DNA of 64,000 bases from Ligula intestinalis (taxonomy: Eukaryota > Platyhelminthes > Cestoda > Diphyllobothriidea > Diphyllobothriidae), in the NCBI GenBank assembly GCA_036362985.1, contig JAYGXS010000001.1:15566305-15630304 (forward strand), given 5' to 3'. Position numbers and translations under genes: made by a program. The notes under the pieces were generated by a model that saw only the letters and a list, made by a program, of their open reading frames with translations, was not told the DNA's origin and searched no databases. This document shows positions 46,745 through 57,425 of the stretch, in pieces (the first letter of the stretch is position 1; each line of letters opens with the position of its first letter).

Positions 46745-49700
46745 GTTATAATAATAATAATAATAATAATAATTTGTATATTTAAGACCTAAGGGGCCCT
46801 GTCGTTACAAACTTAGTGCTATCGTGAAAATAAAAATAATGATGATAAGCAGTGAACTCTTATAAAATAATTGTCATCGGCAGTAAAAAAACTCCTAGAT
46901 CGGTGGATGAGTTCAGCGGGCCACCGAGTTCAAAAAAACTTAAGGAGAATACACTGCCTTAATAGGTAAAAGGGTTTGATGTGGTTAGTTCGGGACCTGA
47001 TGTTGAGGGTTCGGGACGTTTATGGTCATGGGAAAAAATAATATATCGTTGAGTTAAGAAGGGGTCATCCGGAAGGCAGGAGAAGGCTGTAGAAGTCAAG
47101 GCAACATCATCGAGTTGCGACCCACCAGATTCCAGAGCCAATCGCAAAGACCACAGCGAAGGTTGCAAAAACGGAGAAGAATTCGCAGTCCTTGGAAGTG
47201 ATGCTTGACTCTGCAGAGGGAAATGCAAACATATTAAGAAACCATTTTAGTATCCTTGGAAGAGCATCAAATGCCAGGAGGACCCTTTTCAAAATCTACA
47301 ACTTGCGTGTTTGGAAAGGAAACAGACTGTAACGACTTTATTTCCTCTAAATTTAAATGCTTATATAATTTGCCTTTAAAAATCGACAGTGTAGAAGACA
47401 GTCTAATATCGAGAGGAAGGTTGTTCCAAATAAAAGCATATTTGGAGGTAAAAAAGCGAGAACGGTTAGATGTGGAGCTACGAGGTGGTACAATTATCAT
47501 GGAAGAGTTACGAGTGGCGTAAGGTCGGTCTACTGGAAGGAAAGCGTTAATTTGTGGGAGATTAGGACTATTGTTAACGCGAAACAGAAAGCATAGACCA
47601 GCTTCGAGTCTTCTTATCCAAAGAAATTTAATGTTTGCTAATTGACATCTATCTGTATAACACATACCAGACCCAGAAACAGAAAATATTTTACGAGTGA
47701 AAACTCGCTGAACCTTTTCAATCTTACTGCGGTCATGCTGGGTCATGAGGCCAAAAAGTGGGCAGCAGTATTCTAGTATTGGAAGAACAAACATGCGGTA
47801 TAGTTTTAACTTCATTTCTGGAAGGAAAAAGTTATGCGATATAAACCCACATATCGGTGCGGCCTTGGCAGAAATTCGATCTGCATGAGGTGATAATGCA
47901 AGCTTATTCGCGTAAGTAAGACCCAAATACTTTATCGTAGATCTTTCTAACAGTGGACTATTTTGGAAGATAATGGGTCCAGGAAGCCTTGCGGGACCAA
48001 AACTCAAGAAACTACATTTTGATGGAGAAAACTCCATCTGCCATGTTGCGCTCCAACTTGAGAGAGTACGCAAGTCTGCGTTAACTTTATCAACACAAGT
48101 ACTGGCCGTGTCCTTAGAAAATGAGTAAATACACTTAAGGTTATCAGCATAAATGAAATTTTCCGAATTATTTAGCATTTTTGAAATTTAATTTATGTAA
48201 AGAATGAAAAGAAGGGGACCTAAAACCGTGCCTTGTAATACACCACTCGTGATCGGCTGAGGCATCGAGTAGCTATTGCCTACTAAGACCTTCTGGCTGC
48301 GGTTAGACAGGTAGGAGGCAATGAAATCGAGGAGGGGAGGCCTGATGCCTAGGGCTTCCAGTTTCACTAAAAGGCGCCTATGAGGCACCTTGTCAAAAGC
48401 TTTACTAAGGTCAAAGTAAATCACGATGACTGATTGCTGTTCATTACGAAGTGAAGTAACCAGGTTAAGGAATGCCAAGTGGCAGGTTTCGCATGATCTT
48501 CCAGATAGAAATCCATGCTTTAAGGCACTTAATAGTTTATTTTCTACACAAAAATCGAGAATTTGATTTAAAAATGATCTTTTCCAGAAGTTTGGCTAGG
48601 GCCGGGGTTTTATGAACACCTCGGTAGTTATTTACGTCCGAACGATATCCTGACTTGAAGACTGGAAGAATAATAGATGTCTTCCATGAGTCAGGAAAGA
48701 AACTGCTTGGAAGATAAGCTGAGAATAGATAACTTAGCAATCGGGGGAAGCTGAATACTCTCTTGATAAGTGAATTAGGAAGGCCGTCAGTTCCCGAGGA
48801 GTGCGAGTTTTTTAGACGGATAATGTGCTAACGAATTACTTCTATGGAGAAATCTATGGTACTGATAGTATTGACTGAGCATGGCTGAAACGACGGGACC
48901 GGTTCAGATTCCGTCGTAAGGTGTTTTGCAAAGAACGCATTGAACAGTTCAGCCTTCTCAGACTCATCTTGCGCAAAGTTTTTATTTTAATTCAGTAAAG
49001 GGGGATTTCGTGACCTCGTTTAGCGAAGGACCGACGGTGGAACAGTTGGGCAATCGATTTTGCAGAGTTTAACTCGCTGAGTGCGCAAGATTCCCTCTGT
49101 TTGTCACGTGCAAGCCGAATCTTAGACGCTGATTCGAAAATCTCTGCGATTCTAAGGTGCACCGATAATGAACTTGTAGACTGGTCTTTCAACTGTCTTT
49201 GCAATTTCTTCAGTCTAGACATAAGAAAATGAGGAACGGTGGGGTCCGAAGTAGAAGGCTTAACAATTGTGACCGGCACAAATTCCAAAATGCTATTTGA
49301 AATTGCCGTCATTAAGTCACCGAGAATTGTTACACTGTTCGTGGAGGAAAGCTCCTGCCAGTCTAGTGAGTCCATAAAGTTGTTAATTAAATTAATATCA
49401 GCTAGGTCAAACGCACGGTATGTACGAGTGGTGCTAGCCTTTTTCGTAGAAGCAAGCGGAAGGCAACAATGGATCAAAGTATGGTCACTTAGGAAGAGGT
49501 TCTGATTGTAGTCAACAAAAAGGGGGAAAATGTCATTCGTGAAAATTAAATCTAAAATATGCTGATTCCTTGTTGGGGAACAGACCAACTGAGACCAGTT
49601 TGAAAAATTGATGGTATCTAGGAAGGGCTGAAATCTGGATGGACAACAGTTCAATAACCAATCAATTTCGGGAAAGTTGAAATCCCCAGCGATAACTTAA

Positions 49701-50303
49701 GCATCAAAGGCGGACTCCAAAATCAGCCTTAATATTTCGCAAAGCTTTTCATCATCTTCCGATGATGAGTTAGGTGGACTATAAATGCATCCAATAATCG
49801 CCTTTCGACGGGGAGACAGGATAATGGATGCAAAGCAGTAATTGCCCGAGTATGACTCAGCATCTAGGTCGAACGGGAAATGCTTAAAAATAGCTTTAAT
49901 ATAGAGAAGACAACCGCCACCACGTTTACTAGGGCGGTTTTGACGGTAGAAATCATACTTGTCTATTATGAGTAAAGCATCAGAAATAAGTGGATGGGTC
50001 CACGACTCTGTAATGCATATAACATCTGGCTTCAGCTCAAACGCAATAGCTCTAAGTTGAGGCATCTTATTTAAAACAGATCTTGCATTAAGCAGGATGA
50101 TATCTAGTGAAGCTTGAGTAATCGAACTAGGGTTATCTTTATTCAGTAATAAAAATTTGGAGGTGGGTAATTTGGTTGAAAGTTTGGAGAATAGCCATCG
50201 ACTGGAGCAAGACAATTAACATAAAGAGAATGAAGGGGATAGCTGAAAGCTGCAGGTAGATCGCTCTGTGAGATCGATGGGCCATAAGGATTAGTGCCGT
50301 GGT
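46745..50303 (-). mobile_element. Family-B non-LTR retrotransposon B2 (minus strand), inserted in B3
   Basis: In element order this holds the ORF1 C-terminal end (HGTNPYGPSISQSDLPAAFS at about 50300), endonuclease, RT, C-terminal domain, 3' UTR and an (ATT)n tail at 46747-46775. It is 5'-truncated inside ORF1. Its RT part is nearly identical to B1, including YADN. The host B3 3' UTR runs up to 46744 and resumes at 50304 (GTGTCCCAGATGACTCC). Any target duplication is at most about 3 bp. Confidence 0.88.
47267..50215 (-). pseudogene. ORF2 of B2: endonuclease and reverse transcriptase, few lesions, YADN
   Basis: The endonuclease (50215-49697) shows LLNARSVLNKMPQLRAIAFE, ICITESWTHPLISDALLIID, RGGGCLLYIKAIF, IIGCIYSPPNSSSEDDEKLC. 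A stop at 49697 precedes VIAGDFNFPEIDW; NQHILDLIF and FLSDHTLIHCCLP follow. The linker and RT fingers (49654-48540) carry a frame change near 48990. The RT palm (48478-48188) has FDLSKAFDKVPHRRLLVKLE and SGVLQGTVLGPLLFILYIN, then a stop where B1 has GAA. The remainder (48178-47267) includes FIYADNLK and ends FEKGPPGI. The catalytic Asp-to-Asn change is shared with B1. Confidence 0.85.
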
Positions 50304-50509
50304 GTCCCAGATGACTCCTTCTTAACTCAACGATATATGTTTTTCCATGACGATAAACGTCCAGAACACTCAACATCAGGTCCCAATCTAACCACATCAC
50401 ACCCTGTTACCTATTAAGGCAGTTTTTTCTCCTTTTCTGGAAATCGGTGGCCCGCTGAACTCATCCACCGATTTTGGAGTTTTGTTTACTGCCGATGACA
50501 ACTTTTATT
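50304..50509 (+). mobile_element. Family-B element B3, fourth segment (3' UTR)
   Basis: This is B 3' UTR from GTGTCCCAGATGACTCC to GATGACAACTTTTATT, including the conserved stem-loop at 50445-50470 (CGGTGG/CCACCG). It is interrupted at 50509 by the Penelope-like element and resumes at 53940. Confidence 0.85.
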
Positions 50510-50694
50510 TGAAGCAAGACAGAATAGCAGAATTTATTCGCGCTTATAAATTTCAAGAGCACTTTTTAGTTGCTTCCGCTCCGTGCATGAACATCGAAAT
50601 ATTAAGAGAACACATCAATTTGAATTTACACAAAATCGATAAAAGCAAGGTCGTATCAACCTGGCAAGTGGCCAAAAGTTATGTCAACTGTTAA
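50510..50694 (+). other. Conserved inward-facing open frame at the left end of the Penelope-like element
   Basis: Antisense to the RT, an open frame reads LKQDRIAEFIRAYKF, SAPCMNIEILREHINLNLHK and IDKSKVVSTWQVAKSYVNC. The same frame exists at the right end (53705-53929, minus). It might be a displaced N-terminal exon of the element ORF or part of its pseudo-LTR. I do not recognise a domain. Confidence 0.45.
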
Positions 50695-50860
50695 ACTTGG
50701 GACCAAAGAAATGAGGGGGGGGGGAGATTCAACAAAATAAAGGTGTGGTTTGCATTGACCACGGCAGCTGCAGATTGACTACATGGTCAAGTTGCTTACA
50801 TAGGTCGGGTTTCTCCCGCCGTATGTAGGATGCTTCCATGTAGCGTAAGGTCCGATTTGT

Positions 50861-52777
50861 TCATGCTCGAACAAGAACGCGGAAAGATGTGTTAGTGTCA
50901 ACCGAATGACCACTGTCTAGTAGTTGTTTTGTAATAGATGAACGTGGTACTTTGTTCTTCTGTTTTAAAAGCCAAGTAGGCAAATGCTCAGCAGCCCTGG
51001 TTGCCAAGTGCCTTTGCGTACGGCCAATGTACTTGCATCCGCAAGTGCAGGTAAATTCGTATACACAGTTTGAGGTGGCGTGCAAAGGCAAGGCATCCTT
51101 TGGCCGGTTAATTGGGAGCCTTTTGTTGAAGTGAGGAAAACAAGTTCGGCTGCATAGTAAGTTCTTTGAATAGAACACCGTAGTCTTCGCTTGATTGAAT
51201 TCACGATGTTGTCTCCTTTAAATGGTAAGGATATAAAAACGGGCTTTCTCGGAACCGACTGGTCCGTAGATTTTGGCCGTAAAAGGCAAGTGTATTTTTG
51301 GATGAAACGCAAGGGGTAGCCACGCTTGAGTAAGGCCTCTTTTATGTAGGCAAACTCTGCTAGTTGGGTCTCGCTTGAGCAGATATCCCTGGCTCTCTGG
51401 AAAAGGTTAAGTACCAAATTTCGTTTCCACTGTATAGGCACAAAACTAGTAAAATGTAGGTATTGGCCTTTCCATGTAGTCTTGTGGAAAACGGTGCGCC
51501 TTTTTGACCCATCATCCTCTCTGAACAGGAGGACGTCAAGGAAAGATAATTGGTTGTTCTGCTCCATTTCTATCGCGAACTTAATTTTTTGATGCAATGT
51601 ATTCATCAAAGTTAGAAGATTTTTAGCATCTCTTTTGGTATCAACAATAGCGAAAATGTCATCCACATATCGTCTGTACATTGTTGTTTTATTAAGTTCC
51701 GACGAAACCTTTTCCTCTAAGTGACCCATGAAGATGTCTGCGAAGGTAGGCCCGAGTGGGCTCCCCATTGCTACTCCATTAATTTGTTTATATATAACTC
51801 CATTGAAGAGAAGTTGTACGTTCTTCGTACAAATCGTTAGCAAGTCCCTCAGTATATCAGGTGGCAGTCGAGTTTCTGATGCATGATTCCATATGAACTC
51901 AATTGTTTCCTTCAAGGGTACATTTATAAATAATGACTCAACATTTAGAGAAAACATAAATTTGTTTGCAATATTTTGGAGCTTGATATCTTCAATAAAT
52001 TGAAAAACATCCTTTGAAGCGTAAGTGGTGAATCGTTGCCGAATTGGCTTTAATTCGTTGACAAGCCACTGTGCCAGCTTGTGTTGAGGAGAATTTGTCA
52101 TGAACAGAATAGGCCGTAGAGGTACGCCTTTCTTATGCGTTTTTGGCAGACCATATAGTCTTGGAATATTCGTACCTCTAGGTTTCAGATTAGAAGCAGT
52201 TGAAGTATCTATCAAGTTAATGTCTCGCAACTTTTTTATAATTTTCCAGACTGAGTTCTCCTTTGCTTTGGTTTGGTCTTTGGATGAGGTCTCTAGACGA
52301 AATTTGGTCTGATCACTTAGAATGGCTTCCATTTTTCTCACATAATCTTTCCGGTTGAGAATCACAAGTCCATGGCCTTTATCAGGCTTATAAATTGCTA
52401 TTTCTTCGTGACGTTTTAGTTCGGTTAGCACAGCCATATGCTCCTTAGTCAAAGGCGTCATTTGTGTTACCGGAGCAATACGATTTTGGTGAGAAATGTC
52501 CACAAATTTTGCTGTAAGCCAGCCCACATCTTCATTGGACCTAGGTAATAAGTCAGAAAGCTGGGAGTTCAAGTCTTCAAATTGTGCCTCGATCTCAACT
52601 GGGTCTATTCTTCTGTTTGGGACACAAAAGTTTTATCCCAGTGAAAAAGCCTCTGACTGTAATTTAGTAAGTTTAATGTCTGAAAGGTTGAGAATAATTT
52701 CGTCTGGGTTCAGAGGAAAATTTTCGTCAGAAGACCCCTTGTATAAGGACTTCGTATACTTCAAGCGGTATGTCTCT
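50861..52777 (-). pseudogene. Penelope-like reverse transcriptase with GIY-YIG domain (minus copy)
   Basis: The frame reads from about 52777 (SLYKGSSDENFPLNPDEIIL) through a stop at 52633-52635 and then 535 codons to 50965 with a frame change near 51115. The RT shows IYKPDKGHGLVILNRKDYV, PRLYGLPKTHKKGVPLRPI, NGVAMGSPLGPTFADIFMGH, the catalytic YRRYVDDIFAI and NNQLSFLDVLL. The C-terminal GIY-YIG-type endonuclease (TSNCVYEFTCTCGCKYIGRT, then QRHLATRAAEHL) is read after one missing A in an A-run (AAAA here, AAAAA in the plus copy). In this group the GIY-YIG domain is thought to nick the target and the RT to prime from it. One stop and one indel are the only clear lesions. Confidence 0.88.
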
Positions 52778-52788
52778 CATGTCTTCTT

Positions 52789-53538
52789 TTGTATGATGCA
52801 TTGAATCAAAAGATTAATTTCACAATAGAAATGGAGCAGAACAACCAATTATCTTTCCTTGACGTCCTCCTGTTCAGAGAGGATGATGGGTCAAAAAGGC
52901 GCACCGTTTTCCACAAGACTACATGGAAAGGCCAATACCTACATTTTACTAGTTTTGTGCCTATACAGTGGAAACGAAATTTGGTACTTAACCTTTTCCA
53001 GAGAGCCAGGGATATCTGCTCAAGCGAGACCCAACTAGCAGAGTTTGCCTACATAAAAGAGGCCTTACTCAAGCGTGGCTACCCCTTGCGTTTCATCCAA
53101 AAATACACTTGCCTTTTACGGCCAAAATCTACGGACCAGTCGGTTCCGAGAAAGCCCGTTTTTATATCCTTACCATTTAAAGGAGACAACATCGTGAATT
53201 CAATCAAGCGAAAACTACGGTGTTCTATTAAAAGAACTTACTATGCAGCCGAACTTGTTTTCCTCACTCCAACAAAAAGGCTTCCAATTAACCGGCCAAA
53301 GGATGCCTTGCCTTTGCACGCCACCTCAAACTGTGTATACGAATTTACCTGCACTTGCGGATGCAAGTACATTGGCCGTACGCAAAGGCACTTGGCAACC
53401 AGGGCTGCTGAGCATTTGCCTACTTGGCTTTTAAAACAGAAGAACAAAGTACCACGTTCATCTATTACAAAACAACTACTAGACAGTGGTCATTCGGTTG
53501 ACACTAACACATCTTTCCGCGTTCTTGTTCGAGCATGA
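52789..53538 (+). pseudogene. Penelope-like RT fragment with intact GIY-YIG domain (plus copy)
   Basis: A 249-codon plus-strand frame begins within the RT (ALNQKINFTIEMEQNNQLSF), just after the point where the minus copy has YVDD. It covers the RT thumb and linker (KGQYLHFTSFVPIQWKRNLV, FAYIKEALLKRGYP) and the complete GIY-YIG-type domain (CVYEFTCTCGCKYIGRTQRH), ending SFRVLVRA. It has no catalytic RT residues. Its A-run at about 53275 has five A, which keeps the frame open where the minus copy has lost one. Confidence 0.85.
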
Positions 53539-53555
53539 ACAAATCGGACCTTACG

Positions 53556-53620
53556 CTACATGGAAGCATCCTACATACGGCGGGAGAAACCCGACCTATG
53601 TAAGCAACTTGACCATGTAG
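53556..53620 (+). promoter_or_regulatory. Nested RNA stem-loop in the Penelope-like 3' region
   Basis: CTACATGG (53556-53563) can pair with CCATGTAG (53613-53620). Inside it TACATACGGCGGG (53572-53584) pairs with CCCGACCTATGTA (53590-53602) around an AGAAA loop, with two non-Watson-Crick positions. The mirror copy is at about 50790-50860. Confidence 0.55.
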
Positions 53621-53704
53621 TCAATCTGCAGCTGCCGTGGTCAATGCAAACCACACCTTTATTTTGTTGAATCTCCCCCCCCCCTCATTTCTTTGGTCCC
53701 AAGT

Positions 53705-53929
53705 TTAACAGTTGACATAACTTTTGGCCACTTGCCAGGTTGATACGACCTTGCTTTTATCGATTTTGTGTAAATTCAAATTGATGTGTTCTCTTAATAA
53801 TTCGATGTTCATGCACGGAGCGGAAGCAGCTGAAAAGCGCTCTGGAAATTTAGTCGCGCGAATAAATTCTGCTATTCTGTCTTGCTTCAAATTATTACCG
53901 GGGAAAAATGCTTTAAATTTCTCAGACAA
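53705..53929 (-). other. Conserved inward-facing open frame at the right end of the Penelope-like element
   Basis: The minus strand reads MSEKFKAFFPGNNLKQDRIA, ATKFPERFSAASAPCMNIEL and VVSTWQVAKSYVNC. This is the counterpart of the frame at 50510-50694, with a dozen or so amino-acid differences near its centre and identity over the last 25 or so residues. Both point into the element. Confidence 0.45.
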
Positions 53930-53939
53930 CTCTTTTATT

Positions 53940-54021
53940 AGAGTTCACTGTTTATCATTATTATTTTTATTTTCACGATAGCACTTGGTTTGTAACGAGA
54001 GTGCCCGTTGGGACTTAAATA
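53940..54021 (+). mobile_element. Family-B element B3, last segment (3' end)
   Basis: The B 3' UTR resumes with AGAGTTCACTG, runs through TTTTCACGATAGCACTTGG and a decayed terminal hairpin (GTGCCCGTTGGGAC), and ends in CTTAAATATA without an (ATT)n array. Minus-strand B4 follows directly. Confidence 0.8.
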
Positions 54022-57000
54022 TAATTTTCCGAGTTTTTTAGCACTGCAGACGTATCATGTATGCAAGGAATGAAGAGGAGGGTACCTAAAACCATGCCTT
54101 GACAAACGCCACCCGCGAAGGGCTTAGGCATCGAGTAGCTATGGCCTACTTAGACCTTCTGGCTTCGGTTAGACAGTTAGGAAGCAATGAAATCGAGGAG
54201 AGGAGGCCTAGTGCCAAGGGCTCCCAGTTTCATTAAAAGGCGCCTATGCGGCACCTTGTCAAAAGCTTTAATAAGGTCAAAGTAACTCACGATGACTGAT
54301 GGCTGTTCATTAGGAAGTGAAGTAACCAGGTTAAGGACTACCAAGTGGCAGGATTCACATGATCTTCCAGGTAGAAATCCATGCTGTAAGGCGTTTAATA
54401 ATTTATTTTCTACACAAAAATCGAGAATTCGATTAAAAATGATCTTTTCCAGAACTTTGGGAAGGGCCAGAGTTTTATGAACACCTCGGTAGTTATTTAC
54501 GTCCGAACAAGATTTTAACTTGAAGACTGGAAGAATAAAAGATGTCTTCCATGAGTCAGGAAGGAAACCGCTTGGAAGATAAACTGAGAATAGATGACTA
54601 ATCAATTGGAGGAAGCTGAATACTCTCTTGATAAGTGAATTTGGAAGGCCGTCATTTCCCGAGTAATGCGAGTTTTTTAGACGGATAATGCGCTTACGAA
54701 TTACTTCGATGGAGAAATCTATGGTACTGAGAGTATTGATTGAGCATGGCTGAAACAACGGGACCGGTTCAGATTCCGTCTTAAGGTGCTTTGCAAAGAA
54801 TGCATTGAACAGTTCAACCTTGGCAGACTCATCTTGCGCAAAGGTTTTATTTTCATTTAGTAAAAGGGGGATTTCGTGGCCTCGTTTAGCGGATGACCGA
54901 CGGCAGAACAGTTGAGCAATAGATTTTGCAGAGTTTAACTCGCTTAGTGCGCAGAATTCTCTCTGTTTGTAACGTGCAAACCGAATCTTAGACTCTATTT
55001 CGAGAATCTCTGCGATTTTGAGGTGCACAGTTAATGAACTAGTAGAATGATCTTTCAACTGTCTTTGCAATTTCTTTACTCTATGCAATGGAAAGTGAGG
55101 AACGGTGGGGTTCGAAGTATAAGGCTGAACATTTTTTATCGGCACAAATTCGAAAATGCTATTTGAAATTGCCGTCTTTAAGTCACCGAGAATTTTAACA
55201 CTGTTCGTGGAGGAAAGCTCCTGCCAGACTTGTGAGTCCATGAAGTTGTTAATTTCAATAAATATCAGCTAGGTCAAAAGCATGATAGGTACGAACGGTG
55301 CTAGCCATTTTCTTAGAAGCAAGCGGAAGACAACAATGGGTTAAAGTATGGTCACTTTGGAAGAGCTTCTAATCGTAGTCAACGAAAACGGAGGAAACGT
55401 CATTCGTGAAAATTAAATCTAAAATATGCTGATCCCTTGTTGGGGAACAGACTAACTGAGAGCAGTTTGAAAAATTGATGGTATCTAGGAAGGGATGAAA
55501 TCTGGATTGACAACAGTTCAGTGACCAATCAATTTCGGAAAAGTTTAAATCCACAGCGATAATTTTAGTGTCAAAGGCGGACTCCGAAGTCAGCCTAAAT
55601 ATATCGGAAAGTTTTTCTCATCTTCGGATCATGAGTTAGGGGGATAAAAAATGCATCCGATAATCGCCTTTTGACGGGGAACAGGATAATGGATGTAAAG
55701 CAGATATTGCCCGAGAATTATTCAGCATCTAGATCGAACAGGAAATGCTTAAAAATAGCTTAAATATAGGGAAGACAACTGCCACCACGCTTAATATGGC
55801 GGTCTTGATGGTAGAAATCATACTCGTCTATTATGAGTAAAGCATCAGGAATTAGTGGATGGGTCCACGACTCTGTAATGCATATAACATCTGGCTTCAA
55901 CTGGAATGCAATAGCTGTAAGTTTAGCCATCTTATTTATAACAGATCTTGCATTAAGCAAGATGATATCTAATGTAGATCGAGTCATTGAACTAGGGTTA
56001 TCTATATTGAGTAATAAAAATTTGGAGGAGGGTGTTGTAATTGGAAGTTTGGAGAATAGCCACCAACTGGATCAGGACAATTGGCATTAGAAGGCTGAGG
56101 GGGTAGCTAAAAGCTGCAGGTAGTTAGCTCTGTGAAATCGACAGGCCATAGGGATTAGTGCCGTGATGAGCTTGCCAATAGTTACCGGGAAATTTGGAAA
56201 ACCAATACGGAAAATAGAGGCTGGTAGGCGAGGTAAAGTAATTATGAGGATTAACCGGTGGAAAGCCTGGCCTAGTATGATAGTTTTGATAAGTAGGGTA
56301 ACCTATATGTTTGTTAGCTTCCTGTTATGTAGGCTTAGTAAGTGTTTGGGAAGGCTGCATGCTCCCGGTTGAGTTCCGGATCCCACTCTTTCGACGACCT
56401 GAATTTGGTGATTTAATAGAAGGTTTGGGAAGACTCTGATTGAGTAACGAAGCTGTTGGTCTACCTGACGTAGAAGGCTTTTCGGAATTTCTAGGAGGGT
56501 TACCAGAATTTTTAACTATGGCAACTGGGGAAGCATCTTAGTTGGAAGAAGATGGGGATGTCTGGTGAATTGAGGGGGAGAAGACTGTTGCAGTACTGCG
56601 GAGCAGTAACCCGGGTTTGCCAGGAGTAAGAGTGCATGGCTCCCTAGGCTTCCTTGGGCTACGACCAGGAACTTGAGCCGGTTGTGGTGAATTTACAATT
56701 TCATTAGAAGAACTCGACGCTATTGTTTGCTCCATTGGGGTGAGATCATGACAAAGTAAATACTTTGTTTTTTGCAGATATTTGGAAACAAGCTCTTGCT
56801 GTTTAAAAATGGAGTCTATTTCAATGGGATGAAAATAGCTTGACTAAAATGGGTGGGTTTTTACTACGAAATCACAGTCCAATAGCATCTGCTATTTTAA
56901 AGTTAAATCCGCAGGAGTAGTGGAAATGCATGGCATTTTCTATTGGCTTAATCGATTTTGGAACGTTTTTCAGAATAAAATTGTACGTCCTTTTTTGCTT

Positions 57001-57425
57001 GCTCTGCGACTCATCTGCGACCAAATTGACAAGAGTATCTAATCGTTTGCATTCATGGGAGGAAACTGCAGACATATTTCCGTCAAATAGGGTCCCAAGG
57101 ATTGAGAGCACTGACCAAAATTTCAACATAAACTCTGTGCAATTTTTCATTGCAGACAAATCTATTTGCTCGGCATTCAGATCTGGCTGAATACAGATGT
57201 CAGGCTGAAGACTGATATCATTAATGATGTTTGCTTTTCGCAGACACCACTTGGGTCTGGAGGTCTGAGGCCTTCTACAAAAGGAAACTGTCGCCTTCAT
57301 ACTTCTCGAAGCAGCGAGTAAATAAGCCGCGAAAGCAATCGGAAATTCAGAATAAACTAATTGTTAAAGCTTATATTAGTTGCTGAAAGCAAGACAGATG
57401 GTTAACACAATGCTAGGTAAGCAAG
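54022..57425 (-). mobile_element. Family-B non-LTR retrotransposon B4 (minus strand)
   Basis: In element order this holds the 5' UTR (57425-57310), ORF1 from MKATVSFCRRPQTSRPKWCL (57300) with EQIDLSAMKNCTEFMLKFWS and LGTLFDGNMSAV, a broken Ser/Pro region, the endonuclease with stops (DIILLNARSVINKMAKLTAI at 55978 onward) and RT fingers to palm (55241-54177, LFNAFFAKHLKTE, FLPDSWKTSFILPVFKLKSC, RPPLLDFIAS). It ends at the LKNSEN codons just before YADD (54022), so the catalytic box and everything downstream are missing. Further 5' UTR lies at 58613-58974 beyond an insertion. Confidence 0.8.

Larger units (their letters stand above)
50510..53924. mobile_element. Penelope-like retroelement, head-to-head inverted copies
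   Basis: The element consists of a long minus-strand part (52790 down to 50510) and a shorter plus-strand part (about 52790 up to 53924), joined 5'-to-5'. The outer 1.1 kb of the two parts are inverted repeats of very high identity. It carries a Penelope-type RT and a GIY-YIG endonuclease. It is inserted in the B3 3' UTR between GACAACTTTTATT (50497-50509) and GACAACTCTTTTATT (53925-53939), a target duplication of about 13 nt with a 2-nt difference. Penelope-like elements are known for inverted and tandem partial copies, so the arrangement fits the group. Confidence 0.88.

Noticed and set aside
54010..54040. B3 as an insertion into B4
   Set aside because: B4 ends where B3 ends, but no continuation of B4 was found at the left end of B3, so a simple nested insertion is not supported.
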